Position numbers and translations under genes: made by a program. This document shows positions 48,601-61,869 of a DNA stretch of 64,000 nt, one piece after another. This DNA comes from Phoebastria nigripes. Lineage: Eukaryota; Chordata; Aves; Procellariiformes; Diomedeidae. Numbering within the stretch: position 1 is the first letter of the stretch; every line of letters starts with the position of its first letter. The stretch is taken from assembly GCA_035582835.1 (NCBI GenBank), contig JAYKAV010002319.1, positions 62,001 through 126,000 on the forward strand, in the 5' to 3' direction. The notes beneath the pieces were generated by a model. That model did no database searches. It was not told the origin of the DNA and worked only from the letters and a program-made list of their open reading frames with translations.

Positions 48601-51429
48601 GCAGAGAGTGGCTGCCTGAAGCTTTCAGGATCCTATTCTGCTAAGCAACTATTTAACACTCAGATATGGTGAGACTAAATTTTTGTGGATGCCAGCTACA
48701 GCAACTCAACTCTGCTTCCATCACCTCATCTGGGGAGGGGGGAATTCATGATTTTTTACACAAGAGGTGGATAAAACTGTCTCTGTTGGCCACCCTGGCA
48801 TTGTTCAACTTCCATGTTCCCAAAGGAGCTTAATCTCAGCAAAGAAAAGAAAGGCAGGAGACAACTGCAAGGCTTTTGGCCAATAAAATCATTCCAAATC
48901 CTTGTGTGCCTAGATCTGAAGAGCTTTTAAATCCAGGACAACTCACAAGATGCCATTTGGCCTTTGCACTGTTTCAACAATGAGCCATAAAACTAACACC
49001 CTGGACCAATTCTAGTCTCTGTTAATATGAATTTACTCATGCACCAGTAACTCTAATGTAACTCCATGAAAGTCAATCAAGTGGTGAAGCTTCCACACTG
49101 AAATTACTAAAGCAAGGAACTTTTGTCATGCCAGACTGCAAATGAAGCTTAGGGGAACAGTTTCAATCCTGGAAGAAGAAAGTTCGCAGTTATGCAGGGT
49201 AGCTCGTATCTCAAGAGCCTGTTTTTAATCATAACCTCTACAACCCAGTTACACAGCTCATGCTTTACTACTTGGGTAGTAGTTGCCAACTGGATGGAAA
49301 CCTGACTTGGTATTTTCCAGTTGAGAGAGAGAGAGCTTTCTGGAGGATATTTGCTTGAGCAGCACAACAGCTTAGCATGAGCCTTCCTAGAAATGAAACA
49401 TAGAAATCACTGCTTCCATTAAACGCGCTCACTTGCTCTAGACAATGTGAGGTTCATACCAATACCTTGCTGAACCCTCACAAACCGTGCATCAGGGCTG
49501 CTTTAGACACAGGCAGAAAAGGTAATTTCTAAGAGTAACGTTTTTCTGGAATGGCAAAACAGCCCTGCTACCTACTGGCTTTGACTCTACTACTTGCCTC
49601 ATCAGCTTGTACCAGCCCCCACATCCACCACCCACTTTCTGGGAGGTGGAGGCAAAGCACTCTACAGTGTTGGTGGGCTCCTGTTGCTGTAGGGATATGG
49701 CATGTGCCAGCATGTCCTGCAACACAGTGCTATTTACTTCTCAGCCTTGATGTGGCAAGACACAGTTTTGTCTGCATCACTGAGATGCTTTGAGCTAGCT
49801 CAGCCTGGCACTTTTTATGGAGTCCCTTTGGCACAGCTGATTGCACAAGCAGGTCCAGATACTCCTGAAATAGAATTTGTTTGGAAAAAAACACACAACT
49901 ATTTCAATATGAATCTTAAAAGAAGATAGAAAATAAAGATAGATCACTGCCATTCCCCCTCATGGTTTCATTCTTACCAGGGGGTAGCTTCAGCTGCATC
50001 CAAACCACAATGAACTGATTTCAGCCCATGCTTCAATGCGAGCTAACATGCAGTGTATTTAATTGGTACCAACTGAACCAAGGTCTTAGAAACAGGGTTT
50101 GGCTTAAGGTTAGAGTGTGGAAGGAAAAGATCCCGCTTTTCAACTGCAATATTGTATCTTGAGTGCTGATGGCAGAGAAAGAAAGTGTGACCTGTCAGAG
50201 CAGAGGAGACAGAAAACATGCTGTGTTTCTCTCCTGTCGTGCTGCCGTAGCTCACACTGCAACGTATAGAACAGGTGGCTGATTTCTCCATAGCAGTTTA
50301 ACAATCCTATCAAAGGGAATTCCTCTGCATAGCTATGCGAGTGATGAAGAGACAAACTAACTTGTTTCCCATGGATGTCCCAAGACAATCAAGATTTGGA
50401 CCTGTTTTCCCATTCTGAATATTGAGCACAGTCCAGTGAACAGGGCATATACTCTGCTAACACTGAACCTCTTAAAAATCTCCCATGATTGGGTGACATG
50501 AAGCAGATAAATTATTCTTGCAAAGCTGAAAGTTGGTCAGATAAGCTTGGATATTGCACTGAAATAAGTAGTGCTCCTAGTCTCAATCTCCAGATATTTC
50601 CAAGGCTGATGAACAGAAGAGTTTCTGGTTCATTAGAGGAATGTCTGTTCAGCTTGAATCTAATACTTGATAGTGCTGTGGCCAGAACTCTGAGCCAGAA
50701 TAAATACATTAAATTTGGTGTTTCTTTAATTCTTGAACTATGGCCCTGGTTTGTGAAATACTTAGTTGTTCAAAGAATGAAATACTGAGTCACCAAAAGT
50801 GAGAACTGTAACACTGAGAGGGAGTGAAGCCATTGGAAGTTCTCTCTGTCGCAGGTGAGAAGGTAGGAGAAAAGCAGCTTTCCTCAGCTTTATCTTTTTA
50901 TGGCCCAAACAAGTAAAGTCTGTCAGATTCTGCTGGCTCTCTGATCAGGCCAGAGGTGCTTGGGTGTGATGACAATAAGTATTAGTCATGATCACAATAT
51001 TATTTGTCCTGTAGATACAGCTGGGTTTTGTACTTGGATAATCAGTGTCTCAACAGGGAAAGTTTGGGCATTCTTCAGAGACGCAGCAGGAAAGAGGGTA
51101 AAGATCTCTCCTTGTCTTGTCTGGTTCTGCTGAATGTCCCAGCAACCCTAGGATACAGGAATTGTTCCTCAACAACTCTCCCAAGGAGACAGGACAGAAA
51201 GAAGGAAAGAAGCAGAGCTCTCGGTTTGAGAGAGCAGCCAGCAGCTCCGCAAAAGGCCTCGCAATTCACTTGCTCTCCTGCGCTTTCTGTTGCCCTAGGA
51301 GGTGTTCCCTGACACCATAGTGCTAGCCAACAGCAGTGAAACTCCACACTGACTTCAACAGAGGGTAAAAAGTGTTTCAGTCCTAACCAAAGCACTGCTG
51401 GGTTTTCTATTAAAAACACCCCAAAACAG
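30601..51429. other. intergenic region between IREB2 and CRABP1
   Basis: About 21 kb with no exon pattern I can support on either strand. It holds simple repeats (a C run at 41554-41565, CA at 44679-44699, AGCC at 46974-46990), a somewhat GC-richer stretch at about 35900-37250 with unrecognised open frames, and an AT-rich homeodomain-site-rich block at 43690-43870 that could be a distal enhancer. Promoters, transcripts and RNA genes cannot be excluded from sequence alone. Confidence 0.6.
44679..44699. repeat. CA microsatellite
   Basis: CA dinucleotide run, interrupted once by AA. Intergenic. Confidence 0.9.
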
Positions 51430-51704
51430 CTGTGAGTTATGCCCAATAAGTTTAATAATTGATGAAACCATAGCAAGTGACAACTACAAAATACAAAGCA
51501 GACACGAAAAATGATGGCATAAAAGTGGGAAGTGTCTGCGATGAAAAATGAAAGCAACATACACTTAACAGAGGATATGGGTTCAGATATAACACACACG
51601 GTCACATACAACACTGCATTAGTAACAGCACACACAGATACTCATTATACTGGGGATTTTCACAGTTCTCCACTTCATCTCAGATGACAAGTAAATTGAT
51701 GTTT
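51430..51704 (-). other. CRABP1: CRABP1 3' UTR
   Basis: Non-coding sequence from the TAA stop to a minus-strand ATTAAA at 51451-51456 that is followed by a GT-rich stretch. A length of about 270 bases fits the short 3' UTR of vertebrate CRABP1. The end is inferred. Confidence 0.55.
51451..51456 (-). terminator. likely CRABP1 poly(A) signal ATTAAA
   Basis: A variant hexamer about 250 bases past the stop codon, with GGGGTGTTTTT about 20-35 bases downstream as a candidate GU-rich element. No AATAAA occurs between the stop codon and this point. Confidence 0.5.
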
Positions 51705-51755
51705 TTACTCTCTTACATAAATTCTTGTGCACACAACATCATCGGCACCAAAGGT
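51705..51755 (-). CDS. CRABP1: CRABP1 coding exon 4 (C-terminus and stop)
   Basis: Encodes residues 122-137 ([16 protein letters not shown]) and the TAA stop at 51705-51707. The acceptor is TTCCAG. A 17-codon last exon is the standard fourth exon of this family. Confidence 0.97.
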   Translation of the reverse strand, partial: TFGADDVVCTRIYVRE

Positions 51756-54700
51756 CTGGAAAAGAAATAGAAATCAATCAGAAGAGATGGAACCAGCAAA
51801 CATTTAACACCATTTTTTAATGTTATTTTTTACTATAGCAGCTAGTTCTACAGCAGAAATACATTTTCCTATGTCTTTTGACAGATGAGAGTAAAGAAAG
51901 GAGTCATTTTGGAAGAGGAATGTAATGTAAGTGACCTTTTTTCCAAGGCATGATGAATTTTGTCAGAATGATAAATGATGCAGAAATTCCCTTTTTCTAT
52001 AGTTTCTTGGCATGCATCTATAAATAAACATGAGAAAAGAAAGAGAATTTGGAATGTACTGTTGTTATATTTAGAAACAGTTGCAGCACTTTGAACTGGA
52101 AATGCTGAGGGTGGAATTCAGATGGCATGTTCAAAAGGTATTCTTTGATATTTGCAGGTATAAATCCGAGTAGTTCAAATGAAGTCAGTGGAGCAATGCT
52201 GAAGACCAGGAGAATGTATACCTATAACCTGTAAACATAATGCTGCTGTAAGATGTTGACACACCATGCTAGGATACCAAAACCCTCTCTACCAAGCTGT
52301 AATGTGGGTAGCATCAATCACAACCTTCTTTCAGGATATTGTGACCTTAACCAGTGAATTTGTTACCCATGATAAGGGTCCGAAATGAGGGCACATAATG
52401 GAGAAAAATGTAGTGGAGGTCAAACTCATTTCACATGACTAAACACCTCACAAACATTTGATCACTACACATCTGAAAGTCACTGACTTACTACAGACTA
52501 TGTCCCATTATCATCCCATTTCTTATACCAGATTCAGTATCTCAGAGTACCTTGATTTTCCAGATACTTAAGAGTTGGTGTTATATGATGTTATACCATT
52601 GACTGAAACAGAGTTTCAGATATGCATCTGAAAGCCTGCATTTTTTAAATCGCTCTGTAGTTCTGCACTTACTTAGAAGGCAATTCTACCACAGCAATAT
52701 TGCAGTACAGATTATCAGGACATTTAGGCAGGTCAGTGATTGTGGCAGCTGTCTGAGAAAGCCACCTAAACCCCAAAGTGTTTGTATGTAATTTCAGGTC
52801 TGGCAGGCTAAAATCTAAGCAAGTAATTAAACGTGAAGGAAATAATGGGTGCAAGAGTGAGGAAATGCTGACTGCAAAAAACTTCATGTTCAGCTACACT
52901 GACAGACAGTTTTGAGCTCACCACTAACAAGTTGTGAGGTGGGATGTTTGGCTGTAATAACAGCCAAGGTTTCACTGAAAAATATAGTTAAGACCTACCC
53001 CAGTGTGTTATGAAAATTCAGCTGGACTTTATTTGTTTTAATACTTTCTACGCCTGTTTTGGCCAACACCTCTTTGAAAGGACTTGGCTTTAAAACTGAC
53101 TCTGGCTTATGTTTTGTTCACTTTATTGAGGAGAAAAGTCTGTTAGTATTTTGGAGATATAGGCTTTGTTTTTATGCATATAAAGAGCTTATCATATCCA
53201 TCTTTACATACATTTTTTGCTTATACATGAAAATGTCTGAAAATGAACGTTAAAGGATGCAGATAGTTTTCTACTGCCCACAGCACCAGCTGCAAATACC
53301 CTTAACTATGGCTTCCTTCAACATTTCCAAAATTGTACACAAAGGCGAAATTATTTCGGCAGGAGCTTTGCCAGAGGAAGCAAGTCAGAGTCAAGACCAT
53401 CCAGGGCTTGAGGTTGTCTGTGGAGACTGGAAAGTCGCTGTGATGGTGATTGTCTTTCTATGGTACATTCAGGCACTGCTAAGCACAGCGAAGTTTGGGT
53501 CCCCCGATGCTATTTCAACACAAATCATAAGTAATAGTAAAACAGTCTTTGTGTGGTGTTCTTCAAGAGCTGGCATGGCCCCAGTCTGACAGTTGGAGCT
53601 GCACAGCTATGCAGCCACATCTTGTGATGTGAGTGGGTGCCACATCAGCCAGTTCTACTGAGAAAGGCTGCAGCAGCAGTTTGCCAAAACTCTTGTAACC
53701 TCCCTAGTAAATTTATGTCTATTCTTTCAGGGAAATTAAGAGACAAACTCCTTCCCCTAAACCTGTGCAACAACAGTTATTCTCACAACAGGTCAGCAGT
53801 TGTATTGAGAGGGAACACTGCAGGGAAGAGGAGATCGAAATAGATGTGATCCATACTGCAAGTTTGTCCTAGGGTGCCACTGTAGGTCTGAGTGTTTGAA
53901 ATTCTAGTGTCCAGTTCTGAGACTGCGCTCCTGGGCAGAGCTTGCTCCTAAGACATCAGTGTAGTCTGACTGGCAGCTTCCTTGCAAGACCCACAGGAGG
54001 GAGTGTGAAAATAAAGATAAAAATTTGTGGAGGAAGAAAAAAGAAATAGTAACTTTCTGGGAAAGCTCAGTAGTATGGGTGCATCCAGAATGCATTGCAG
54101 AGGCAGCAAGTCCAGTGAATGTACACACAGACTGACTGTTGTGCACTCACGGAGTCACAACTTGACATGCTTGTGACAAAGCGCAATGGCTGTTTGTTTT
54201 GTACTTCCAANATCCAGCTCCAGCTGGACTTCTGGACTCTTGAAAATCTCAGGCAAAGAACCGCATTCAAATGGCTCTGTCAGGATAAAAATTAAGTGCA
54301 GAAAACATGGACATACCTGGGGAACCCAAATACATATTAGTCTTAGCCAGTTACTATACACAAGGATTGTCATTCTCTGCAACACACCAGTCTTACAGTC
54401 TGGAAAACCACTGTAATTTAACACAATCATATCTTTAAATCTAAATCGTAAAGAGATAAAATTCATGCAAAGCCCAATTACAATTACTCTGGAGTACCAC
54501 GTAGCCACTGGGCACTTCTCAAACAGCCAGGCATCCTTTCCTTGAAAACCCAGCTTAGGTTATGTGGCCTCTGACCTGTTTGAGGAATAAGCTGCATTTT
54601 TTAGCACTTAGATTTTATACCTTATACCCATTCAGATGATTAGCGACCTAATTCCATACTGAAGCACATAAATAAATAGCTTTGATTGTCATGGTTATGT

Positions 54701-57700
54701 ACATGGTTTAAATGTGGACTTATGTAAAAGGTGTTTCCCTATCTTATTGTAACTTACTAGCATTGTTGATAAAATTCCACTAAATGTTGCTACACAAAGC
54801 AGAGAGGAACGTGTTCAAACTTGCTGCATTCCTTTTCTTGTGGTTACTCACAGAAATGTCTAATGTACAGCTGGGCCCAAGCTCAGGGGAAGGTCCAAAT
54901 CAAAAGGCTGTTACTCCTCTATCCTTCACACTTAAATCCTTGTATTCAGGGGTAGGATGAAGCAGTTTAGTGTCTATGGTTCTAATTCTAAATTGGAAAG
55001 AAGTGATAGCTCCTGTTAGAACAAGCAGACTTTAAAGATTTCCATGACCCAAAGGAGTAGAACATCCTAATAAAAAGAAAGAGAGCGAGCAATCCTGGGT
55101 ATTTGGTCTTGAAGTTTCACGAGAGCAACTACAAAAAAGTGCAACACTACCAAACTACGATTCAAATCTAAAAAGATGCAGGATTTTCAAACACCACCTT
55201 CTCATCAGCTTGCAAAGGTCCCACTTATCTTACAAAATGCTACAAAGCAAGGCTGCTGTCTAAATCTAAAATAGGATTTTAAATATGCAATGACTGCAAA
55301 TTACAGAATTGTTTTCTTCACTTAGCTTGTCATAATCTGTAGCTAAGAGTCCAAAAGCACACTGCAAACAAAGCCCTGCACGGGGGATAATCCAATAAAT
55401 TGACCTCTCTCAGTTCACTCAAAATCTGATGACCACTGACATCATTAGAGATTAAAAGAGAATTACAGGGCAGTAATATATTACTGTATGAGTAAATCTG
55501 CTTTTTGAAGGCCTTCTTTATGCACATTTGCTGAGGAGCCTTTGTGATAAGTGGAGCACACAGTATAATTAGGAAGACTGTCATTGAAACAATCACTTGG
55601 GAAAGATCACTTCTGCCAGTGTATGCAAAAATCCCCTGTTATCTGCTCATGTGACCAACCTGCAGAGACAACTTGCAAAAGGAAGACAGAATACATCAGC
55701 AAACAAATGGAGAAGAGAAGATATTACTTAAATGAATCCTCAGAAAAGGCTTTGTCCACATGCAAACTTCCATGTTACCCAGAATAAAGATATAAATCTT
55801 CACAATAAAGGCATATTGCATATTTCCTTTCTCCTCCTGACTCCCATAATATTTTACGAAAGAGGTTGATCATTATGCGGCCATAGTCACAGAAGGTGCA
55901 GCCCCCACTTTCAAACTTGGATATTAACAGCAAATCACCCAACATACAACCTCACTTTCTGGAGGATATCAATCAACAGGACCATGCAAAATCAGGTCAT
56001 TTATCAAGGTACCTAAATGTTGATATTTGTGTTTGAGAACTGCTATATTATACAGTTTCCTCAGAGTCATGCAGCAAATGAATGACAGAGGTAAGAACAT
56101 GAGACAATGGTATCTCCCAGTAGTAGACTCGAAAGCCTGTACGCAGCAAACATCTAAGCTACAACTGATATTATAAGACGCTATATACAGGATCAGATGC
56201 ATCCAAGATGAAAATGGCTTTGGCTTCTTTCTCTGCTTATATGTTTGCGATGTGACCCAGACCAGGCTGTACTAGTGAGCAGTGGCTGCAGGTCCTTAAG
56301 CCTCCTTGTAAATCTGCTCGTGGCAAATAGTAAATTAAAGCATTAGGTCCATGCAACACATACGTATGCATTATTACAGGCTTCTGAACTTTTATCAAGG
56401 CTGCTTTAATGAGATCAGCAGCGAAACTCCCCACTGACCTCAGTATGAGTAGGCCCTCCTTTTGATAACTTATTTTATTTTAAATCACTCTCCAAAAATT
56501 ATAGAAAAGTTAAAAAATTAGGTTTAACATTGTTCGATACAAGGCTTAGGCACATCACAAATCTCAGCATTCGGCTGCAAAGTATCTTTCCAAATCTGCA
56601 TTGACCCTTGTCACCTACTATGCTTAATTTCAGAAGCCAGCAATGTCACTTAAAAAATGTTCACTCACTCATCTAAGCTCCACAGTTCACCAGTTTTAAT
56701 CAACTACGGCATGATTTTTCTGGGGAGGGAATGTAGAATAGAAACCATGCTTGAAACCCCCCTAATGTTCTGATCTTTGACCCTTGCTATAATTGATTCT
56801 GAGAACCCCTGTGTGATACGTGAACTGTGTAAAATGTGGTCTGAGGCTGTTTTTAAAGCCCCTCTTCAGTAATCATCCACTTTAAAATGTTTGTGTGTTA
56901 CAGATTAAACTAAAATCTATAGAGGCATGAGCAGCTATGAAAGCAGCAATGCAGATAAAGTTTGAATATAAATGTTTCTCATTTGAATAGCTAACATTTG
57001 GAAGCAGCATCCTTTAACTTTGTAAGAGCAGACCTTTTGTTCTTCTGACTTACACAAGTGATTGATAGCTCATTAATGTCCCTGAGAAAAACATACAGCA
57101 ACAGCAAAAACATTATAGAGTATAAAAGAAAAGGGAAGAAAAAGCATATTAGAATAGACTTAATCCCAGATCTTACTTTTCAGACAAGTAAAGGAAATAC
57201 ATATTTTTGCGTTATATTCTGATCTTGATTGCTCAAGTGCTAATCCAAGTATAGTTTATGAATGTGAAGTTGTAAATACAGATATTCTGACTCTCTGTAT
57301 GCATTACAGTCTTAAAGTACAATACAATATAATCTAAAGATACAGTCAAGACAAACAAATGTGGACTTTGATGGGGATCTATCCTTTTCACCCTCCCTTG
57401 CTTGCATATTCCATGCAATTTTTTAATCTACATTGTTCAGTACTTCTAAAAATGCAGCACTGAAATCCCAGCAAGTGCATCAGATGAGGTTAGAATAAAC
57501 AGCACTGATGAAAGTAGTTGCAATATTCTAACACATTCACAGCACCTTTTTTATAAAGCAGAGCTTGATCCTTTTTCCCTTACTCAGCTGAAGGGACTCT
57601 TTTTCTAACAGGACTTTAGACCTACATCTGCCATGGTATGAGTCAAATATTATTTATGCTACTAATAAGAGTAATCTCATTCTCCACGCTGAAAGGAGCT

Positions 57701-60700
57701 AAGGAAAACTAAAGGCAAAATTAACTGATACTTGAAGGTAAAGAAAACCTTTGCTAACTAGTTTGTTCCCAGCATCTGTGTACCAGAGGACATGATGTGA
57801 CATGGAAGACCATTATAGTCCTCCAAAGGAATATCTTTGAAGAACACAAGGAATTCTTCTGCCAGGATGCAAGAAAGATCGATAATTATACAGTAATATG
57901 TTTTTTTTTTTAGCTCTGTGGTAGTCATGACAATTCAACACTGATTTTTTTTTATTATATGTGACAATAAATGCATTTTATTTAACATGCTGTGTGGGGG
58001 AGAAAAATATATCCTTCCACTAGGAAAATGTCATAATCTAATGGACCCCCTAAGCAATGCAGCATATTAGATCAAAANTATGTGGCAAAGCTCCAACGTT
58101 TATGCAGCCAGTATTAGCAGAGTAAAACTCATTCCTTACCCCCTGCCTGTTGCCCCAAGCCTTTTTTCCATTCACGCCTCAGTCTAACACAGTTTAGATT
58201 CCTTCTTGCAACTTTTCCCAAATGGGATATGAGTTTTCTTGTTTTCTTCTGCAAATGCATGTAATAGCTAAGAAGGAGACTCAAGATTTCTTGAAAAATT
58301 TCTTTGGATAGAGAAACAGGAGCAGAGACTGTGAGAATAAGTATCAGCTTTACAGAGTTCCTAAACTGCTACATCACAGGCTCTGCCCCATAAAAGACAG
58401 CTTCCCCAGCTGCAGACATCTAGAAGTGCACAAGAATGTGGTTTCCTTCTGCTTATTTAAGGCGCTCTGCCAGAATGGAAATAGGGAAAGCTTACCAAAG
58501 CACATCAGAAAGAGTAAAGGAACAGAAAATATTTCTTAGGTAAGTAGGGATGTTTGAGAAGTGTGAAGGTGGGAATTGTTAAATGTTTGAAGTGATATGG
58601 GCAGCAAAACTGAATGAGAATGAATTTCAGGTCCTAAAGAAACCTAACAAAGCTGGAAGGATGGAAGAAGAAAGGAAGGAGAAAACAAAGAAAGATCTCT
58701 TCTTCTCACTGTGATCTTAGTTTTGAAGAAGTAAATGGGGCTTGGCAGACTCAGTTCCAAGGAAAATTTCCAAGCATAAGATAAAATAATCTAAGTTGAA
58801 TCTTTCTTCACTGGAGTGATGAAAAACCCAAACACAGTTGAGAGGCAAGAGGTCAAAAGGGATAGCAAGGTCTTCTCACTAAGAGCTCCTATTCCTACTT
58901 TGTTCCCTGTTATAGTTGAGGAACACACCTCAGCCAATCCCTTCAGGTAGTTTAGCTTTTAAAGCCCAAATAATGGTCTGGAGGGAATATTCTGGGGTTC
59001 TAAAAATTGGGGCCACAGGCAAGAAAATGTAGCTTCCCTTACCCTCTTCTGTCTTCCTCCGAACAGTAGAACCCTTTGCTGCCTCCCAGAAGGGTTAATT
59101 TTGGCCGTCTTAACTTCTCCAAAGGACCAGAGACCTCACACTCACCACCATTACTCTTAGAAACACCTCATTGCTGGCTTTAGGGTGTCAGAAGATTTTG
59201 AACACGTTGACCATCTATTTAAAAGATTTGGATATTCAGTCCCATCAAATGTCATGAGGGGCTTGAAAATATTTGTCCTGAGGACCAAGTAATGTCCTAA
59301 TATTTAATAAAGCAAAAGAGGCCATTATGCTCCAGAAAAGAGGTAGGAGAATGGAACTACATATCATATTAAATAGTAAAAGACAGAGAGAATGATCTGG
59401 AACACTTGGAAGCAAACCCTATGTTTTCATAACAGCCACGGTAAGATCGTACATTGCAACCAATGAACATAGTCCCAACCTGCAGGAGAGGCGAAAGGGA
59501 TCAGTCTGGGGAATCAGAAACCAGGAAAATTACTTGGGATCATGATCAGCTGAGCATGAGTTCCCAAAGAAGAGGTAACAAAGCCTTTGCATATAAATCA
59601 GAATAATTTCAGATAAGAGTAGGGAGAGGAAGGCACCACTACAACAGGTGCTAGTGTGATTGCTAGCAAAACAGTATGTGCGGTTCTGGTGTTCATAGTT
59701 TAGAAAGGAAATTGATAAATTGGAGGGGGTTATAGAAGCACTGAAAGAATGATTCAAGGAAAGCTTGCTTTGTATCGAAGGGCTCAAGGTCTTCCAATGG
59801 TTTAGCTTAACAATGAGAAGGTTGTTCCAAGAGGTGGCTTGATCAGTGTTGTAAAGAGAAGTATTTGCAATAACAAACTTTAGGCATATTACTTATGTTC
59901 TTTTATACACAATATGTAATGACTGGAAATTGAATCTAGACATATACAGATTAGAAATAATGTGCATATTTTAATGGCAAGGAAATTAACCAGTAAAACA
60001 ACTTATCAAAAGTTATGATCGAGTTCCTATAAATGGAAATATTTTAATAAGAAGGAAGTTTTTCTAATTTATATCCTAATTTGAAAAATAATTAATTCAG
60101 AAAAGCTCAACAGACTGTATTATACAAGAAAAAAGGTTAGATGGCTTTATAATCTCTGAATTGCTCTGGTTTCTTAACCAACCTCATTCTTCTTCCCCAG
60201 CAGGGTAAGTTCACATTGCTGATTGCAGAGGCAATTGTATTATGACTGGCTTTCTTGCTTTGCTTGGAGCAGTTCACTTTGTCTAACAGCTGCCCTACTA
60301 GCTTGCTGCTTAAATAATAAACTACAGAAATGTATTGTTAGAAAGCTGGAAAAATTATAGTTGAGAATGTATTTTGTCCACTGCATTATGTATAAAGATA
60401 CGAAGCAGAGATCAAAGTACTTTGCCTCCTAAAGTTTTTTGATAATATAAAGAATTCCAGTGGTTGAGTCAAAAGAAATTATCCAGAACTGGAGTATTCA
60501 TTCAATAGAAACCAGTGTGATTTCACTAACAGCATACACCTCCTCATAAGGGGTGGGTGAACAGTTCCAAGATGTCTGGAATAATATTAACACCTTAAAA
60601 GCTTTTTGTTTATGTTTGGTTAGGTTTGGGTCCTCTTTTTGTTTCAGATGCAATCTTAAAAACAGAGCTCCAACTGCTTTAGAGAAACACTGGGGAGGCT

Positions 60701-61869
60701 GTTTGTTTTTTAAAGTGCAGAGGTTTAGTTAGTGTGATAGTTTGAAATAAAACCTCCCTGCTTTGATGTTTTTTTACCCGTCAGCAGCCTGTCTTCCATG
60801 CCCAAACTGATGAGGCATAACAGTCTAATCAACTGTTTATCTGGAATTCACTAGTAAGAACATGTGCAATAAAATGATTCTGAACTCAGGCTGAACTGTG
60901 CTACTTGTAACTCAGAGAAACTGTGTCTTTATCCAGTTCTGGATATTGTTTCATTAATGTAGAGGGACTACTGAGGAAAGATTCAGTGAAGAGAACTCAA
61001 CTGTAACAGAAATAAGTACAATATAAATAAACAAACTGCACATGGTTCATGGCATAAATGGCGAGGCAGTTGCAGAAGTGCTGCTCAGAATGCCTACAGT
61101 AACCCTGCTGCCATATGGAAGGTCCCACAGGAGTGGGGGGATGTTGGCTGACAGCAAATGTGCAAATCAGTGTATTTCTGAGAAACTCATGAAGGCAATT
61201 CTGAACTGGATTCAGAGATCTCAAGGAATTGGGGAAGGTGGCAGAGATGGGGGAGGAATTATATGTTCTTCATAAACAGAATGAGATTAGGGCATGCTAA
61301 CAACATGCCACATCTTTCCTGCTATACACCATGTGATTGTGGATAAGAAGCAACACATTATGCACACGCCTAAAAAAGAAGGTTCTCCAGAAATTAGGTC
61401 AAATGCCCTGATCTCACTTTCACCAGAGAAAATCTGTAATAAATCAAGCAAATTCTTTGGTGGTGTTGCGAATTTACAGAGCATAAGTAGCCCACTTGTG
61501 ATTATTCTACCAGTAAAAGTATGGCAAAAGTTGTAGCAATAAAATGCAAGTGAGAACCTGCATATAACTTCATTTGTTCTTAAAAAAAACATTTAAAAAG
61601 AAAGGAAAAAAGTGATGTATGAATTGTACTGTAGAGGATTATGAAAATGGTAGTTTTCCAGATGGATTTACGTAAGGAAAAATAGTAAGTCATACTACAT
61701 GGTAACAAAAAACTGTTAGTGTGGTGCATGTATTGGGTGGGTTCAAGGTTCTTACCAAAATCAGCTCATCATTAGCTAATTCTCGAGTCCAGTATGTTTT
61801 GGGGCCATCTCCCTCAATAAGAGTTTGTTTGCAATAGATCTTGTTTTCATTCTCCCAAGTGGCCAAACT
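51705..61869 (-). CDS. CRABP1: CRABP1, cellular retinoic acid-binding protein 1 (exons 3 and 4; 5' part outside the window)
   Basis: Small cytosolic lipocalin-superfamily (FABP-like) protein that binds all-trans retinoic acid and tunes its delivery and breakdown. Exon 3 (61756-61869) and exon 4 (51705-51755) give residues 84-137 of the 137-residue protein. The retinoate-anchoring residues are visible: R112 in [13 protein letters not shown], and R132 and Y134 in CTRIYVRE (Arg111, Arg131 and Tyr133 without the initiator Met). Exons 1 and 2 are not found up to 64000, so they lie beyond the right edge. Intron 3 is about 10 kb, longer than the whole human gene (about 8 kb). CRABP2 is excluded by the YVRE end and synteny with IREB2. 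Confidence 0.97.
56050..56165 (-). repeat. probable MIR-type SINE remnant, minus orientation
   Basis: CAGTTTCCTCAGAGTCATGC, then AGCAAATGAATGACAGAGGT and a CTCCCAGTAG stretch, resemble the reverse complement of the conserved core of MIR-family SINEs (cag-agtcacacagcaagtgaatggcagag type). It is diverged and its limits are approximate. Confidence 0.45.
59280..60100 (+). mobile_element. ancient CR1/L3-like LINE fragment in CRABP1 intron 3
   Basis: The 3' end of a reverse-transcriptase LINE is recognisable from GTGCGGTTCTGGTGTTCATA (near 59678), ATTGATAAATTGGAGGGGGT (near 59710), a GGTTTAGCTTAACAATGAGA segment (near 59798) and AGGTGGCTTGATCAGTGTTG (near 59832), then a tail with CTAGACATATACAGATTAGA. 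It has no open frame and is highly diverged, older than the CR1 copy in IREB2 intron 2. It is antisense to CRABP1. Confidence 0.65.
61756..61869 (-). CDS. CRABP1: CRABP1 coding exon 3
   Basis: Encodes residues 84-121 ([38 protein letters not shown]), 38 codons in phase 0 at both ends, matching the third FABP-family exon. The acceptor is TGCAG, the donor TTG/GTAAGA. Confidence 0.97.

Larger units (their letters stand above)
51756..61755 (-). other. CRABP1 intron 3
   Basis: About 10 kb of mostly single-copy AT-rich sequence. It holds a probable MIR remnant near 56050-56165, an old CR1-like LINE fragment at about 59280-60100, and two blocks that look unusually constrained (about 56960-57100 and 60140-60330). 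Confidence 0.75.

Noticed and set aside
61042..61275. 77-codon plus-strand open frame in CRABP1 intron 3
   Set aside because: No recognisable domain or splice context, and length is within chance expectation.
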